Shown here: positions 49,756 to 62,479 of the stretch, one piece after another
How the letters are laid out: the number at the start of each line of letters is the position of its first letter
Position numbering within the stretch: the first letter of the stretch is position 1
Source of the DNA: Druceiella hillmani
Lineage: Eukaryota; Arthropoda; Insecta; Lepidoptera; Hepialidae
Reading direction: 5' to 3'
NCBI GenBank assembly: GCA_039881145.1
Contig: JAYKKI010000016.1
Location: 14,080,501-14,144,500, forward strand
Length of the DNA: 64,000 bases
Made by a program: the position numbers and the translations under genes
The notes under the pieces: generated by a model
The model's database searches: none
Told to the model about the DNA's origin: nothing
The model's input: the letters and a program-made list of their open reading frames with translations, nothing else

Positions 49756-50940
49756 AGTTGGTAGGAAAGTAATGAGCGTTTTTTTTACAGTTTCTATTTT
49801 TTTCTTGAAAGTAGAAGAACTATTTAGAGTACAAAAATGTAAAGTGGTAGACTTAAAATATATAAATATGTATCAACTGTTATGAACCCCTTCAGTATTT
49901 GTTAGAATACGACAGCGATAAGAGAGCAAATACGTCATTGTATTTTGTACGTATTTCATCTAGGTCAGTCAGTAGCTGTAACTACTAGAAATATACGTAA
50001 TGCAGAAAGTGATGATACAGTTTATGATGAAACAGTCAGATGTTGGATTCAAAGGTTCAGATATGGGAATTATGATTTAAAATATTTTCCCCGCAGCGGA
50101 CGACTTGTGGAAGTTAATAGACTTTTAAAAGGATTAATTGAAAGAAATCTCTTCCTTACCTCACGTTTTTTTGCAACAGAGATAAGATGCAGACGCATAC
50201 CGATATTGAAACACCTGCATCACTTGGATAAAATGTGTAACCTATGAGTGTGGATACTGTATAACTTGACCACCGCTCAGTTAGCTCAATGTGCCAATAT
50301 ATCTATGAATCTTCTTTTCTCGAGACGCATAAAACACTGGTTTGACCGTTTAGTAACTAGAGATAAAAAATGGATTCTGTATGTAAACCATATGCAAAAG
50401 CGCTAATCGCTAAGCTGAAAGGAAAATCCTATATTGATTCCTAAACATGACTTCATCAAAAGAAAGTTTTGTTATCTCTTTGGCGGAATGCAAAGGATTT
50501 TTTTATTAGGAGCCGAAAAAAAAAGCAGTAGAATAAAAAATGTACTGCAATCAATTTGATCAATTCCTCATAGGAATAACAAACGTAAAGTACACTCAAA
50601 AGTATATTTCCTTCACAATGACGCCCGGTCGAACGTAGCTAAATAGTCCGCCAGAAGTTACTGGATTTTCATTGTAAGATTCTACCACATTAACCACATT
50701 CTTCTGACTAAGCGTTAACACATTTGTATTTATTTCGGTCTTTAAATAATTACATTTATTCGCTAATAAGTTTTTTGACAGCTCCGAACGTTTTTACCGA
50801 GAAAGAATCCACCTTTTACCTGCAAGTTGGCAATGGGGATAACAACGATGCTTATTATGCGCAAGAGTAACTAACTATGGAATATGATTTTTCAATAAAA
50901 TTGTTTATACTTACATTGCTCAATATGCTCCTAACAACGC
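49756..50940 (+). mobile_element. mariner element remnant 1
   Basis: A TTAGTTGGTAGGAAAGTAAT start resembles a mariner terminal repeat. A degenerate counterpart (GCTCCTAACAA preceded by ACATTGCTC) lies near 50,905-50,937. The spacing of about 1.2 kb suits a mariner, and the coding remnant at 49,921-50,870 lies between. The right end is uncertain. Confidence 0.65.
49921..50870 (+). pseudogene. mariner transposase pseudogene 1
   Basis: The N-terminal paired-type DNA-binding domain is well preserved: REQIRHCILYVFHLGQSVAV, then RNIRNAE, TVRCWIQRFRYGNYDL and PRSGR, matching the first helix-turn-helix and GRP-linker region of mariner and SETMAR-like transposases. It continues to about codon 109. 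After shifts come TRDKKWILYVN (first catalytic Asp), a HDFIKRK block, FLHNDARSNVAK (second Asp region, normally HDNARPH), and FHCKILPH...SSD (third Asp region, the SPD motif altered). The last recognisable block is LYLFRSLNNY. Stops and frameshifts are frequent, so it is inactive. Confidence 0.82.
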
Positions 50941-51019
50941 TGAAGATTATATTTTGGAATACAATATTTCTGAATAGGATTTACTTGATAGAGGGTTACA
51001 CAATCACATCAATACTCTC

Positions 51020-51897
51020 TCGTGTGTAACTAAGTCCCGCCGTTCTCCCATAAAAGTTTATTTACGTACAAATTTTGTCAGCAGGTGTGCCATTTCTTTC
51101 TCTGTTATAGCAAACTTCATTGTACTTTAACTTTTCCGTAGTTTTTTTTTGTCAAAATACATTCAAAAAGGTTTTTAACCGTTCAAATATAAATTTCGTT
51201 TAGGTGAAGATATGGCCTTTTACGACACAGTCAAGTACTAGTTCCAAAGACTCGAAGAAGAAAATGTTGATCTTTCCAATAAACGTCATCCAAAGCGACC
51301 TAATATAATTAATATAGAAAAATTTAAAAGCTTTATTTCAACAGATTCTAGGTTAAGTTAAATACTCCGTTTAGCTACCACATGAGCTAACATGCTTTCA
51401 ACTTTAGTGGAGAGCTAATATGTGCTTGCACCTATATTACCTATTTATTGCTAATATGTGCTTGTACCTTTATATTTATACGAGATGAAAAGTGGAGAGC
51501 CCATGTTAATTTTTGGGGTAAACGTCAGTGACTAGGAGCTGGAGAAAAAGGTTGACAATGGGGTCGTACCACGCAGCAAGGTGTGTTAAATTACTCTCAC
51601 TTGGATGGAGTATGCTACTTCATTCACCGCAGTTTCCAGATATTTCACCATCTAATTATAATCTGTTTCTTTCTCTGTATAATAATTTACGTGATAGAAA
51701 ATTTAAAGACGAAAATCATATAAAAATCTAACTATACCGACTTTCCAGTCAAAGGCCCAAATATTTCCTATACGTTGGCGATAAATATTAAATACTGACA
51801 GTGCTTATATAATGAACGATTGATTTAATTGACTACATATAAAAATTAGAAATGTTTCTGAACAGATATGTCGGGCTTAGAATTTGCCAACCTAATA
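51020..51897 (+). mobile_element. mariner element remnant 2, internally deleted
   Basis: GTGTAACTAAGTCCCGCCGT at the left and GTCGGGCTTAGAATTTGCCA near 51,870-51,890 at the right look like degenerate inverted ends of one mariner, with the latter continuing to ACCTAATA. The enclosed length of about 0.88 kb and the coding fragments show an internal deletion of the catalytic middle. Confidence 0.6.
51171..51800 (+). pseudogene. mariner transposase pseudogene 2, middle deleted
   Basis: The first part (about 51,195-51,360) reads FRLGEDMAFYDTVKY, a stop, FQRLEEENVDLSNKRHPKRP and ISTDSRLS, matching the N-terminal DNA-binding domain. The second part (51,528-51,731 and beyond) reads HAARCVKLLSLGWSMLLHSP, QFPDISPSNYNLFLSLYNNL and RDRKFKDENHIK, the region of the third catalytic Asp (SPDLSP.DYHLF in the family) and the C-terminus. 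FPIRWR near 51,765 fits the C-terminal LP.RW motif. The segment with the first two catalytic residues is missing. It differs in sequence from remnant 1, so it is a separate insertion. Confidence 0.8.
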
Positions 51898-52029
51898 ATT
51901 TGAAACATTTACTCTACCTAGGTAATAGAAGAGTTTTTTAGAATATGATAGAAATTAGATATGTTCGTCAATGAGATACAATTTTGTCCTTTTTATTTGT
52001 TTTCAATATTAATTTAAAAAAAAACGAAA

Positions 52030-52064
52030 AACTTCACGGTATAATTAATATTTACCGTGAAGTT
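52030..52064. repeat. Hairpin, 12-bp perfect arms
   Basis: AACTTCACGGTA and its reverse complement flank an 11-base loop. Confidence 0.85.
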
Positions 52065-52691
52065 AATTGAACGAAGTAGAGAAATTTATGGTTAAAAAAA
52101 TAATCTCTCTGAACTTACTAAATTTCTTACAAAAATCCATTAAAAATACCCTACAAATTACACAAGAATTTCAAGAAATATTTCAGTCAAAGCGTGAATA
52201 TTTATTTTGTTTTGTTTGAGTTAATAATTCTATTTAATTTAGGGATAATGTTAATATGAATATTTACTTTTATGTTAAACAAGTTAATAATTTCAGAGAA
52301 AAAGAGAATGACTGAAGAAAAAAAAATTAAGCTTCTATTGTTCAGAAAATTGTTAAGAGCATATTTAGCTTTTATTGAAACGGGTTACTATAAAAAGTTA
52401 GATGAAATTATAAAAGCCAGATATATTTAAAATAACCGAGTCCGTAATTAAGTGTTTTACGTAAATTAAATTTTAAATAGAGGTGTAAATAAAAAAATGT
52501 GAAATGTGTTAAGCGATAATTTGATATTATGGAAAGAATGTTAGTCGAATAAATCGTCAATTTAGAATAAATAATAAAGGTACTAAGTTGCAAAATAATC
52601 CCATATAAGTTTAAAACATATGTTTCTCTCTGCCAGTGTCCTTCAGGAAGCTATGTACGTTGAGACGTACAGAGATCGAGGCAAACTTATG

Positions 52692-52696
<5 letters not shown>

Positions 52697-52755
<59 letters not shown>
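52697..52755. repeat. (TA)n microsatellite
   Basis: About 58 bases of pure TA repeat. Confidence 0.96.
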
Positions 52756-52758
<3 letters not shown>

Positions 52759-52928
52759 AATATAAATACATATATTTTATTTATTTCCAAACTTACTTTG
52801 AGCGAAACACGAAAGAAAAATGGTTTTAAACAAAAAATTTCTTAAATGCCCATATTGAAATTTTTCACCATCATTTTTCTCACGGTTTTCAATAGTTACC
52901 TACACACATTTCACCCTTTTGTCATATG

Positions 52929-52966
52929 AAAGTTAGAACAGAGGTGTGGTACTCTGTTCTAACTTT
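52929..52966. repeat. Hairpin, 15-bp perfect arms
   Basis: AAAGTTAGAACAGAG and its reverse complement flank the 8-base loop GTGTGGTA. Confidence 0.9.
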
Positions 52967-53499
52967 TGTTTTTAATTTTTCTGTCTAGGTGACGTAAAAT
53001 TATTATTAATGTTTACATGGAAAATGTAGATATAATCTGAAAGAAAAAGAACATAAAAATTTAAATATTTTTTTGAAGTGGTTGAGATTTTATTTGCTAC
53101 GTATAAATTATAAATGACAATAAAATAGTTAAAAAGAAAGCTGTGGAGCATTTAAAACTCTGCGCATAATTTATATTTGATAAATGGAATATTTAAAAGG
53201 AACAAAGTGAGTCGAATGAGACGTAAAAGGACAAACAATAATAAAGCAGAAAAGAAAAGAACTCCTTGATCGCTTTGAAACTTCTTTTATTTCCCTTTAT
53301 TCATCGAGACAAATGAAATTGAATATAATGGTCAGCACTGAAATAACTACATAGATATAATTAGTATTTAATGGATGCCTCGAGGTATAAGTTTTAGCAA
53401 CTTTTATTTATTTTGATGATTATGTTATTTAATGCGTGGTCATTATCATTCAAATAGTGTGTTATCTTTACATATATTACAATCGTAACAGAGTGGCTA

Positions 53500-53756
53500 T
53501 TGTAGACTGAAAATATTTAAAAAAAAAGTGATTGATTTAGCGTATAGACTGACAATAGAAGCCAGAAAAACTTGTTTTAGAATTTTTGCCGGTCTGGCTG
53601 CATGTTAATTTGTACGGGTACAAAGAAAAATCTATTAGACGAATTTTGATGAAATTTGGTACAATAAGTGTACATATCAAGAAGCAACATATAAAAAATA
53701 AAATTTAAAAAAACATTTTTCTAATTACACGCGAATGAACTCAGGGGCACAGCTAG
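53500..53756 (+). repeat. Interspersed-repeat 3' end ending in CTAG
   Basis: The run GACGAATTTTGATGAAATTT, then GGTACA, and a terminal GGGGCACAGCTAG followed by T resemble the 3' ends of widespread insect repeats. The CTAG|T end would suit a Helitron 3' terminus (CTRR before T), but a stem before the end is not clear and a non-LTR origin is possible. The 5' limit is a guess. Confidence 0.35.
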
Positions 53757-53757
53757 T

Positions 53758-54598
53758 ATTAAATAATTTTTAATATTATGTTAAAAACAGTTTTTCAAAA
53801 TTATTTCTTCAGTTAATGAGAACATCTAAAGTATTATGTGTACACATCATAGGTACATAAACGCATTATTGAACATTCAAAATTGTAGTACTACCATTTC
53901 CTTAGAAATTAAGTCACATATTGCTCAGTACTTAAATTTTTTTCAGACAAAACTCATCGTATAAAAAACATAACTTTAAAGTCATCATGACTTTAATTGA
54001 AATCATATATTTTCCGCGCCCATTTAGCTCGAAATAAAATAAGTCATGAAAAATGCTGCAGGCATAGAAGGAAATGGCATCAAGATGATCCTTACAGATC
54101 TGCATCCCCGACTTATTAGCTTTAATTAGCTGAATTTTCTTATTTTAAAATGACATTTTTTTTCTGTCGTCGCGTAGAACGTTTAGCGATTTCCAGACGT
54201 GGAAAAGAAATTATTTAATTAAAATTGTTCTTCTAATATTAAATTTATAGTTAGTAGGTCGATTCGAATGTACATATTTTTCTATGTTGATAAATAAAAT
54301 AAATTAGAACGTATGGCTACGTTGAAACGAAACTTTGTATTTGGAAGGGTTCGAATGCTCACAGAAAAGTTTTTATTAAAATTCCACTGAATTCGTCTCT
54401 CGAATTAGCATTGGGAGATTTGAGATACCCATCAAATATTAAAGCTGACGAAATAGGAAGAGTTTTGGTAACTAAATAGTTTTATTTTTGTTATTTCCTG
54501 ATTCCGGATGATAAACCTTTTTTAAATATTATGTGAATGTAACGAAGAGTGTTCGAAAATTCAGTACCGTTTTTGTAGAAATTAGCTACATCGTCTAT
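53758..54598. other. AT-rich stretch before copy B
   Basis: I recognise no gene or element. It may be the continuation of the duplicated unit upstream of copy B, which cannot be tested because copy A is cut by the window edge. Confidence 0.4.
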
Positions 54599-54745
54599 AT
54601 TCCTTGTCTAGCTATGTACTCCAAGAAGGTTACTACAAAAAGTGAAATTTTTTTCCACATACACGCTAACGACAAGTTATAGATAGCAATGTTGCTTATG
54701 CATAAAATTGAGTTTTCATTTTATTTCCTACTCATTAAAAATAAA

Positions 54746-54866
54746 TTAACATTGCGTAATGGAATGGCGGGTTATACTCATACATAAACCAGATTAAGCA
54801 GTATACATATTTTTAAATATTTGTACATTCAAAATATTTGTGTTTAAGTTGCCTTTTTTTAGTTTC
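54746..54866. other. ~120-bp insertion private to copy B
   Basis: Copy A joins AAAAATAAATC and AAATTATACAAG directly at about 140-150. Copy B has about 120 extra bases containing GGAATGGCGGGTTATACTCA. The origin was not recognised. Confidence 0.6.
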
Positions 54867-55009
54867 AAATTATACAAGACAGTAATAATAATCACTCATA
54901 GCATAAAATTAAGTCTGATCTAAATCTTTCACATTGAAATACATAAAAAGTCGTATTTTTAATATTATTGTGACTACAATAATATTAAATCACAAATTTA
55001 TTAAAAATC

Positions 55010-55100
55010 TTTTAAACGTTACGTATTTAGTAATACGGTTTAAACAAAAAAAATCTTTTAAATTACAACGTTGCGTAGTTCGTAATACGGTTTATACAAA
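55010..55100 (+). repeat. Local tandem duplication in copy B
   Basis: The block ATCTTTTAAA...AC(G)TTACG/CGTTGCG...GTAATACGGTTTA occurs twice, with copies about 60 bases apart. Copy A has one (about 278-330). Confidence 0.6.
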
Positions 55101-58100
55101 GTTTCTACACCTACCTGAAACACACTAAAGGTTGCGCCCGCATCACGTGCAACTGGTATGGGTTTTACTTATGCGTCGATGCTTACATGTGTCTACATAA
55201 TGATACGGAACACTAGCTGGGCAGTTGCGCCTTGACTTGATCACATTTTATAAGATCCTTATTTAATGTTTGGAAAACTTGGAACTGAAATGTGGATGTT
55301 TTTGATAAGAAAGCAATCTCTTACAACAAACCACAATCCAAGAAGGATCTTTGTTGATAGGGAGTTTTTATTGGAAGCACATTTGTAACAAAATGAAAAT
55401 TGCGTTGTACAAAAAAATATATGTTAATAATTACTCAAAGTTATTTTAATTCAAGTATGTAAACGAATCAAAATGGAATAATAGGAAATATGTAAGAATA
55501 TGGAAAAGAACAAAGTCTTTAGGGAATATTTATCATTATCGTATATACCAAGGGACCCCCCATATCATATCAAGGGACCCCCTTTAATTCAAACTTGGAA
55601 AAGTTGGCATTATATTCAGATTGCAGAGATTAGGAAGATTTCAAGTTTTTGGAATATAAACTTAACTTATGTTTTTCGGTAGGAATTTCCACTTGAAAAT
55701 AACTTAGTTTACTTTATTTATGCTTGTTCCATCCCGCTTGCATGGTTTTTCCTTTTTTTCTGCTAATCAGTATTTAAAAAAAAACAAATTTTTATCATTT
55801 TGTATTTCGCGTAGCTTGATATATTAACTTGTATTGAATACTAGTTGACCTCGCGACCTCGATCGCATAAAACTTTTGAAACTATTATTAAGTTAATCTA
55901 AAATGATTACACGTTACATCATCCACCACAAAAGAAAAGTTTTTAACGTCAGTGCGTTTTGAATTGATATATCAAATTGTCATAATATCTGTTTAGTTGA
56001 TCTATTGCTATAAAATGTAGCCATATGTTACCAAAGACCCAACAGAATCTACCAGTTGCTAGTAATCGAACTTTATTGAAATTCCCTTAGCCGCTTTTGA
56101 GTAATTTGCGAACAAATATTTGTCTTCTGTTAACACTATATCTGGGTTCTATTATTTTTATAAGATTTGTCGAAATATTTTTCACATAAAAACAACATAT
56201 TTATACATAGTTTTCACAGATTTATTCTGGCTAGTACTAAATCTGCTAAAGTAATCTGATTACACGTGTTGACTACAAATTCAAATTTTATACAAATTGA
56301 GGAAAAAAAATAAGCTTATAACAATACATAACCATTAAAAACGCTCGATGGCTGCTCTTATGCGCCTGCATGTATTCGGGTTATTTATTTAGGCATTTAA
56401 GCCTCCTGCAGCAGTCTATGCTCCAAGTTTGAACATGCTCATTTCGTCAATGTTTATACAGGTGGAAAACTTTATTGTCCATCTTAAAATACGCGTAGTG
56501 CCATCTATTGTGGTATATAAAAGCTGAAGATACAACAAAAACTGAACGTGCCTAGCTACTCTACACTAAATGTCGAGTTTTAGTTATACTAACTATAAAA
56601 ACTAATTTATATTAAATTAGTTTTTATAAATTTTAAATTTTCATGTCTTCTCTTTAAGTAAGTATTACTATAAATTCAAAATCAAATATTACTTTAAGTT
56701 AAGGCCTCTATTTTTCTACACATTTTTAAATAATGGTTTTGCAAACTAACACACTAATAGGGAAATAAAAGAAAATTAGAAAATAATGTTTTTCTGTTCC
56801 ATTACTTTTTTTATGTTCCCTGAAATAGTTCTTGCGTGAATATCTTCATGGCTCTATATTCTATAGGCCAATTTTATAGTTTATTTATATGCATAGATAT
56901 AGATTTAGTTTTATTCTTACATAGCTGGCGGGCGATGTCCGGTTTATACATGTATTAATTAACAAGTGTGAAATGTATGTTGTTGCCTACAAACGTCATG
57001 TTCACGCATGTTCTGAGAATTGTCACATCAGCGTCTACACGTAGCGTTAATTATGTACATGGTTCTGCAAATTTAATCAATTCTAATTAAAATATATGGT
57101 ATACTATTTTAATTTAAATATACGGTATATGCCGTAAAAACTATTATAAAACTATGTAAATACGTTATTCAAGAAAAACGTGAATGTATTTGAAATATTA
57201 TAATTTTTAAAGTAAAGGGAAAGGTTAAACTATAGATTTCGTACACAAAAAAAAGAAAAGTTTTGATGAAAACTCTGTTAACTGTGCTTTTCGAAACATT
57301 TCAAGATCGTCTAATTATAACAATGGATAGCTGCATGCACTTTAGATTTTTTTAACTCTACTACAGGCATTTGCATCATGAACTTGGAATAAGAAATCGT
57401 TGCGAGTTGTAAGTGTAGATGTGTGGACTCATAACATATTATTATAGTTACCGTGACATATTTTATTAGGAAACATTAACTCCAACAATGAATCTCCATG
57501 ATTGAAGATGTCATAATTATAATTAAAGTTGTTACAAATCTATTTCTACTACTAGAATAAGTAGAGATTATTCCAGATAATAACGGGGCATTAGAGTTTT
57601 GTTCGACAAGAACATTGTATAAAATAAGACGTCTTGTAAGGTTTACATTTTCTTAATATGAATGTAAGTTATCTTTTAAACCTTGGCAACAGTCAGATTT
57701 GTGTGATGATTAAAATGAAGTCTGTATTCGAATATAACACAAAGGTCACACATGTTGTCCATAGCGTCAAGTGAGTTCCCTCCAATAACGCAACTTATAG
57801 CATCTTAAATTTTATTATGTATTATAAATATCACGTTTACATAATTTTTTCTTTTTTAAAGGAATTAATAATTTTTTAAAGCAATTTAATAACAAATCGA
57901 CTATTGAAATATGTTTTCAATATTTGAATGATCGTTAATATTTTTGTAACATTATGGCTATTTTTTACAGAAAATATAACTTTTTCTGTTGGACATTATC
58001 ATACAGTTTTATATATATATAAATGATTTTGATGTTTTGCGGTAATTTGAAGTTAATGATATCAAAAATGATATAATTATATTACTCACCATTTTTAAAA

Positions 58101-58978
58101 CCTATTGGTTTTATTACTCACAATCCAATGATGAATTCAATTTATTACTCACAATCCCTCTTCTATAAAATTTTTTACTATTTTAATAACATTTTCCTCA
58201 CAACAATTCGCTCTCCAATTACCAGATTCACTGTCGAGTTAACATGTCAGCTTTCAGCCTCTCACTGGACAAGACAGCGTAGAAAACAAAAAGTAGCTGC
58301 GGACAATGAATCGTATAAGATAATCCTGGGGATCTTCCTTTCTACCTTATCGGCTCTTTTTTGTGACATCTTTTCTATCACACATTTTTCTTTCGGATCT
58401 CCTTTATGGAATTATTTATTTGGAGGGAAAGTTCTACAAATTGTCTTTTTATATATTTTCTTGTTATGTTTTTGCGGTGAAATGATAATTGTGTTCTGAA
58501 AGAAAATATATATAAATTGAAAAGTTGAAGAATAAGCTTTTTCGAGGGGTGTAAATTCATGTTATTATAAAAATATTCATTTCTTAATAAATATCGAAAA
58601 TATTATTATTACAGTTAACTTGAAGGAAATGATACACATTTATTTTGATATATATTTATAATTGAAATAAACATATAAATGAAAGATGAAAATAATTCTA
58701 TCTAGAGCGCGTTTGACACTACACATATGCATGTACTTATGGATGAAAGTGCGCTCGAGTTATGAATTGGACGGAAGGTTACTTTTTAAAAACTCCAACG
58801 AATATAAATATTGAATGAATGAATATCAGACGTCCAACATCTGGTATCATATTCTCTTCTGGTGTGCTGTATTAGTTTGCTTGTCTTTGGATTTTATATG
58901 CACGGCAATATAGTTAAATGTTGTCAGTACGTATAGCTCATACCGTGAGATATGCTATTTTGCGCGCGCACACCTCCC

Positions 58979-58999
58979 TCACACACACACACACACACA
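58979..58999 (+). repeat. (CA)n microsatellite
   Basis: Ten or so CA units, weakly present in copy A near 7,597. Confidence 0.9.
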
Positions 59000-59034
59000 T
59001 GCCTATTAAATTTTTGGTACAATTTCAAGTTGTA

Positions 59035-59615
59035 TTTTCACCGATTGTTATAACTACTGTGTCAATATTCATTAAATGACCTATTGCCATGATGCCTCAA
59101 AAGTTCAATTCATATGTCATTATTTAACAATGAAATATCTTCAATCAAGCCTCGTGTTTCATATCTTGTAACATAGTAAGGTCTTATGGTTTCTTACATC
59201 ACGATTTTTATATTTACAAAAATTAAATTATTGGTGAGGGAACTCACCCATGATATAATTAGTTTCTCATATACTTAAAAAAAACTGGATTGATTAACAG
59301 CATACTATCCTTAATTTCCGTGAATATAATCAAATTATTATATTAAATTAAACGTTATTTATATGCCAGAGCTTGATATAAATTCGATCAAAGTTACAAA
59401 CTTGCGTAAACAAAATAAGAAAGTTTCTATTAATTTATCAAGCCACAATTTAAAATCTAACCCTATTCTAAATTTGTTCAATGTGCAATGGAGATTATAA
59501 TATTTGCAATATAAGTTCTGAATACATTACCTTTTAAAGTTTTAAAACTTTCATATTATTTTGACCATTTTCCATTTCCAAACTTTCATATTATTTTGAC
59601 AACTTTTCCATCAGT
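59035..59615. mobile_element. B-private insertion, element E in forward orientation
   Basis: It is absent from copy A (junction near 7,640). About 500 bases (59,041-59,535) reappear in reverse complement at 62,480-62,945. Shared blocks include CATAGTAAGGTCTTATG, GGTGAGGGAACTCACC and ACTATCCTTAATTTCCGTG. It contains the internal palindrome GGTGAGGGAACTCACC. No coding sequence is visible. It is probably a short non-autonomous element or an inverted local transposition. Confidence 0.75.
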
Positions 59616-61258
59616 TATAATCATAAATATAACCAAACTTGCCAGGTGTTGTCTAGTTGAGCAAATAAGGTTAAGGTAAGGATAATATAAAGGAACCTGC
59701 AGACAAACAAGTGAAATAAGTGTAACAATATTCTTCAATTTAAGTACATAATTTAATTTGCACCCTTTTCTGCATTTAAAATTTCTGGTCATTAACTCGG
59801 CAACATTTCTGGATAGAGTAAAATATTTAATTTTTTAAGATTATTTAAGTGTCTTAAAATTGTAAAGTATACGCTTATTTTTAAGTTATTATTTTTGGTA
59901 CAAAATTAAGCCATATTATAATTCAACTATCATACATACCTTTTATATATCCAGGATAATTTTCACCACATAAATAAGTGTTTATTTCAAAAGTTTTATT
60001 ATAAATATACTGAGTATCATGACACGGTACTTTATTAAATTTTGTGTCCAGTTCTAAAATATTGCAACTTGGTTCTTGTGATTAACTTGGCTTATACCAA
60101 TATCTCCATTTCGTGAGCTTTTATTATGACGACGATATTTTCTACAAATGATATTAGTATAAAATTTTGTAATAACCATTTTTTAAATATAAACGAATCG
60201 AATTAAAAAATAATTAACAAATTCAATGTGAAGTTCGCACCGTAAAGTAAAAATAAACTAATTTTATATTATTTACAATGGACAACATGTTGATATAACA
60301 AATGTTATGAAGACTCGTTTATTTAAAAAAAAATGTTCAGTGTAATATTTTGATACACACAGATTAAGTGTTCAGTGTAATATTTTGATACACACAGAAT
60401 AAGTAGTACAGCGTGCACGCAATATTAATTTAACTTCTATCAATATTGCTTGTCCCTCTTTTTGTTAATTATAATGACAAACGATTTGAGTAATACAAAA
60501 GATAATGCACAAGTTTTATTTCGTTTGAATCAATTAGCCCTTATTCAATATACAGAATTTCCCAATTTATAATATTAGTTTATATTTACACACCATAACA
60601 TAGTTTTGAATCGACGATAAATTAAAAAGTTAAGCTAACTCTTTCTAAGTTTGACCAGTATTTACCTCAAATTAACGATTGCGTTTCGTAGTGCTGCAAG
60701 GAGAGTTTCGTAAGTTGTAAGTGGTAAGTTTAGGAAGGCGCTATCAATTTGAAGTTTTGGTATATAAATGTCGTAGTTTAGGTTATATAAAACGTATTAT
60801 TAAGGCTTATTGAGTCTGTTTAATCCTTTCGTGAATAACTAATCACAAAAGGAAAACATAAGGTAGAGTAAATTAGCTTCATATTAAATATTCAATAATG
60901 CAAAACTGTCATTAAAATACAGTTACTTTCATGTATTATTTTTTGTTTAAATGACATATTTAATTTATTTGTTATTGCTTTATTGATATAAATTTTATTA
61001 TACACTTAGAAAATAGGTGTCTACGGAAAGAAAGTAAATATTTTTTATAACATTATATAACTTCACAAAAATGTGATGCGATACGTCTATCGGACATTTA
61101 TATAGAATGAAAAGAGAATATTTTGTACTTTAATAAATTGGATTGTTTATGGGAGTAATGTTGAAAAAATTCAGAAAATTAATGCGATTTAAAAATAACT
61201 TTCACTGACGTATTAGATATACTTGAAATAAAATGATTCTATGTTAATATGAATAGAC

Positions 61259-61261
<3 letters not shown>

Positions 61262-61295
<34 letters not shown>

Positions 61296-61490
61296 ATTCA
61301 AGTGATTTATTTTGATATCTGGAGTACTATAAACAATAACAATAACAGTGTTCAGGTACAAAAAATAAGCTGAGTATATTTTATGGATACATCTTCGACA
61401 GAAATAATTGCTATCTTCAAAGAGAAAATGTTTTCAAAGTAGGTTATTAGGTTTGTACAAGCTCTTCGAAAACAAATGTTAATTAGTTTA
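61262..61490 (-). mobile_element. Poly(A)-tailed retro-insertion in copy B, minus orientation
   Basis: On the minus strand about 200 bases of sequence end in AATAAA (61,306-61,311 as TTTATT on the plus strand), 15 bases before a 28-base A tract (T run 61,264-61,291). The corresponding place in copy A (about 9,275) lacks it. This is the layout of a 5'-truncated reverse-transcribed mRNA 3' end or a LINE/SINE tail. The source transcript was not recognised and no clear target duplication was seen. Confidence 0.65.
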
Positions 61491-62479
61491 GAGATATATG
61501 GTATATAACTGACGAAAAATAGGGATCAAGGAATTTTGCACAGAACTTTGAAGAAGTCTTAGAAAAATGGATATAAGTAAATAAATTTGCTGTGATGGAA
61601 AGTTGTGTAAATAATATGGAAGTTTTAAAACCTGTTTCAAAATTGTATATCATAATGAATTTTGTCTGTAATAAAACAATTTTATACATGTTTTTCACAC
61701 AATAATAAAATATAAGTTTTTATCGATTTTTTAACATTTTGTAACGTTAGTCAATGTAGAAATACATTAAAGCACTGACAATGTAGAAATGTAAAATTTT
61801 ATTTTAAAGAAAAAAAAGAATAAGTTAGTATGAGGACTAGCATTTTGTTCCTGATAGGTTTTTCAAATTATAAAAAGTCATACATCCCATTTGTAAGTAA
61901 TATTATTTTATAATATTATCAAATATTAAAAAAACATTAATTTAAAAATTTAAATACTGGTTGATTAATTGTTCTGGTCACATAATTTATTTTCAAAATG
62001 TTTGCCTGTATGTTTTAAAAGTATATACATAAAAAATTAACATATTTTTATCAGTTCCTCGTTATGTACTAAAAATGCGGGTTTGACTCAAATCATCACA
62101 AAATTTTATCTGAATCTGTGATAAATCTTGTCATTCTCTAAATTTGATATCAAATAGATTAGTTGTTAATTTATGTTAGTTTAGAAATAATATCTAAAAA
62201 CATTTGTATTTTTATTGTAAGTTTTTTCTGATCCATAAACTACCTACGTCTGCTGGGGTGTTTAAGATAAATATATATTATCTCACAATCAAAGAAATTA
62301 TAAATATAATAAGTTAAATATTTACTTTGTCTTTCTATACCTTGTTATTATATCCTGAATACACGAATAAATCATATATTTCTTAAAGTCTTTCAATAAC
62401 TACGACCTACGTACAACTAGTCATACGAAAATCGCTATGGCTGCTAACATTACCTCTTTCACGTTGATAAATTTAAATC

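Larger units (their letters stand above)
51898..53480. other. AT-rich stretch with two hairpins and a (TA)n tract
   Basis: No gene was recognised. Hairpins at 52,030-52,064 and 52,929-52,966 and the TA repeat at 52,697-52,755 are listed separately. Confidence 0.5.

Noticed and set aside
58128..58499. 123-residue frame with hydrophobic tail in copy B
   Set aside because: The same frame in copy A has several stops and an indel, so it is not conserved as protein.
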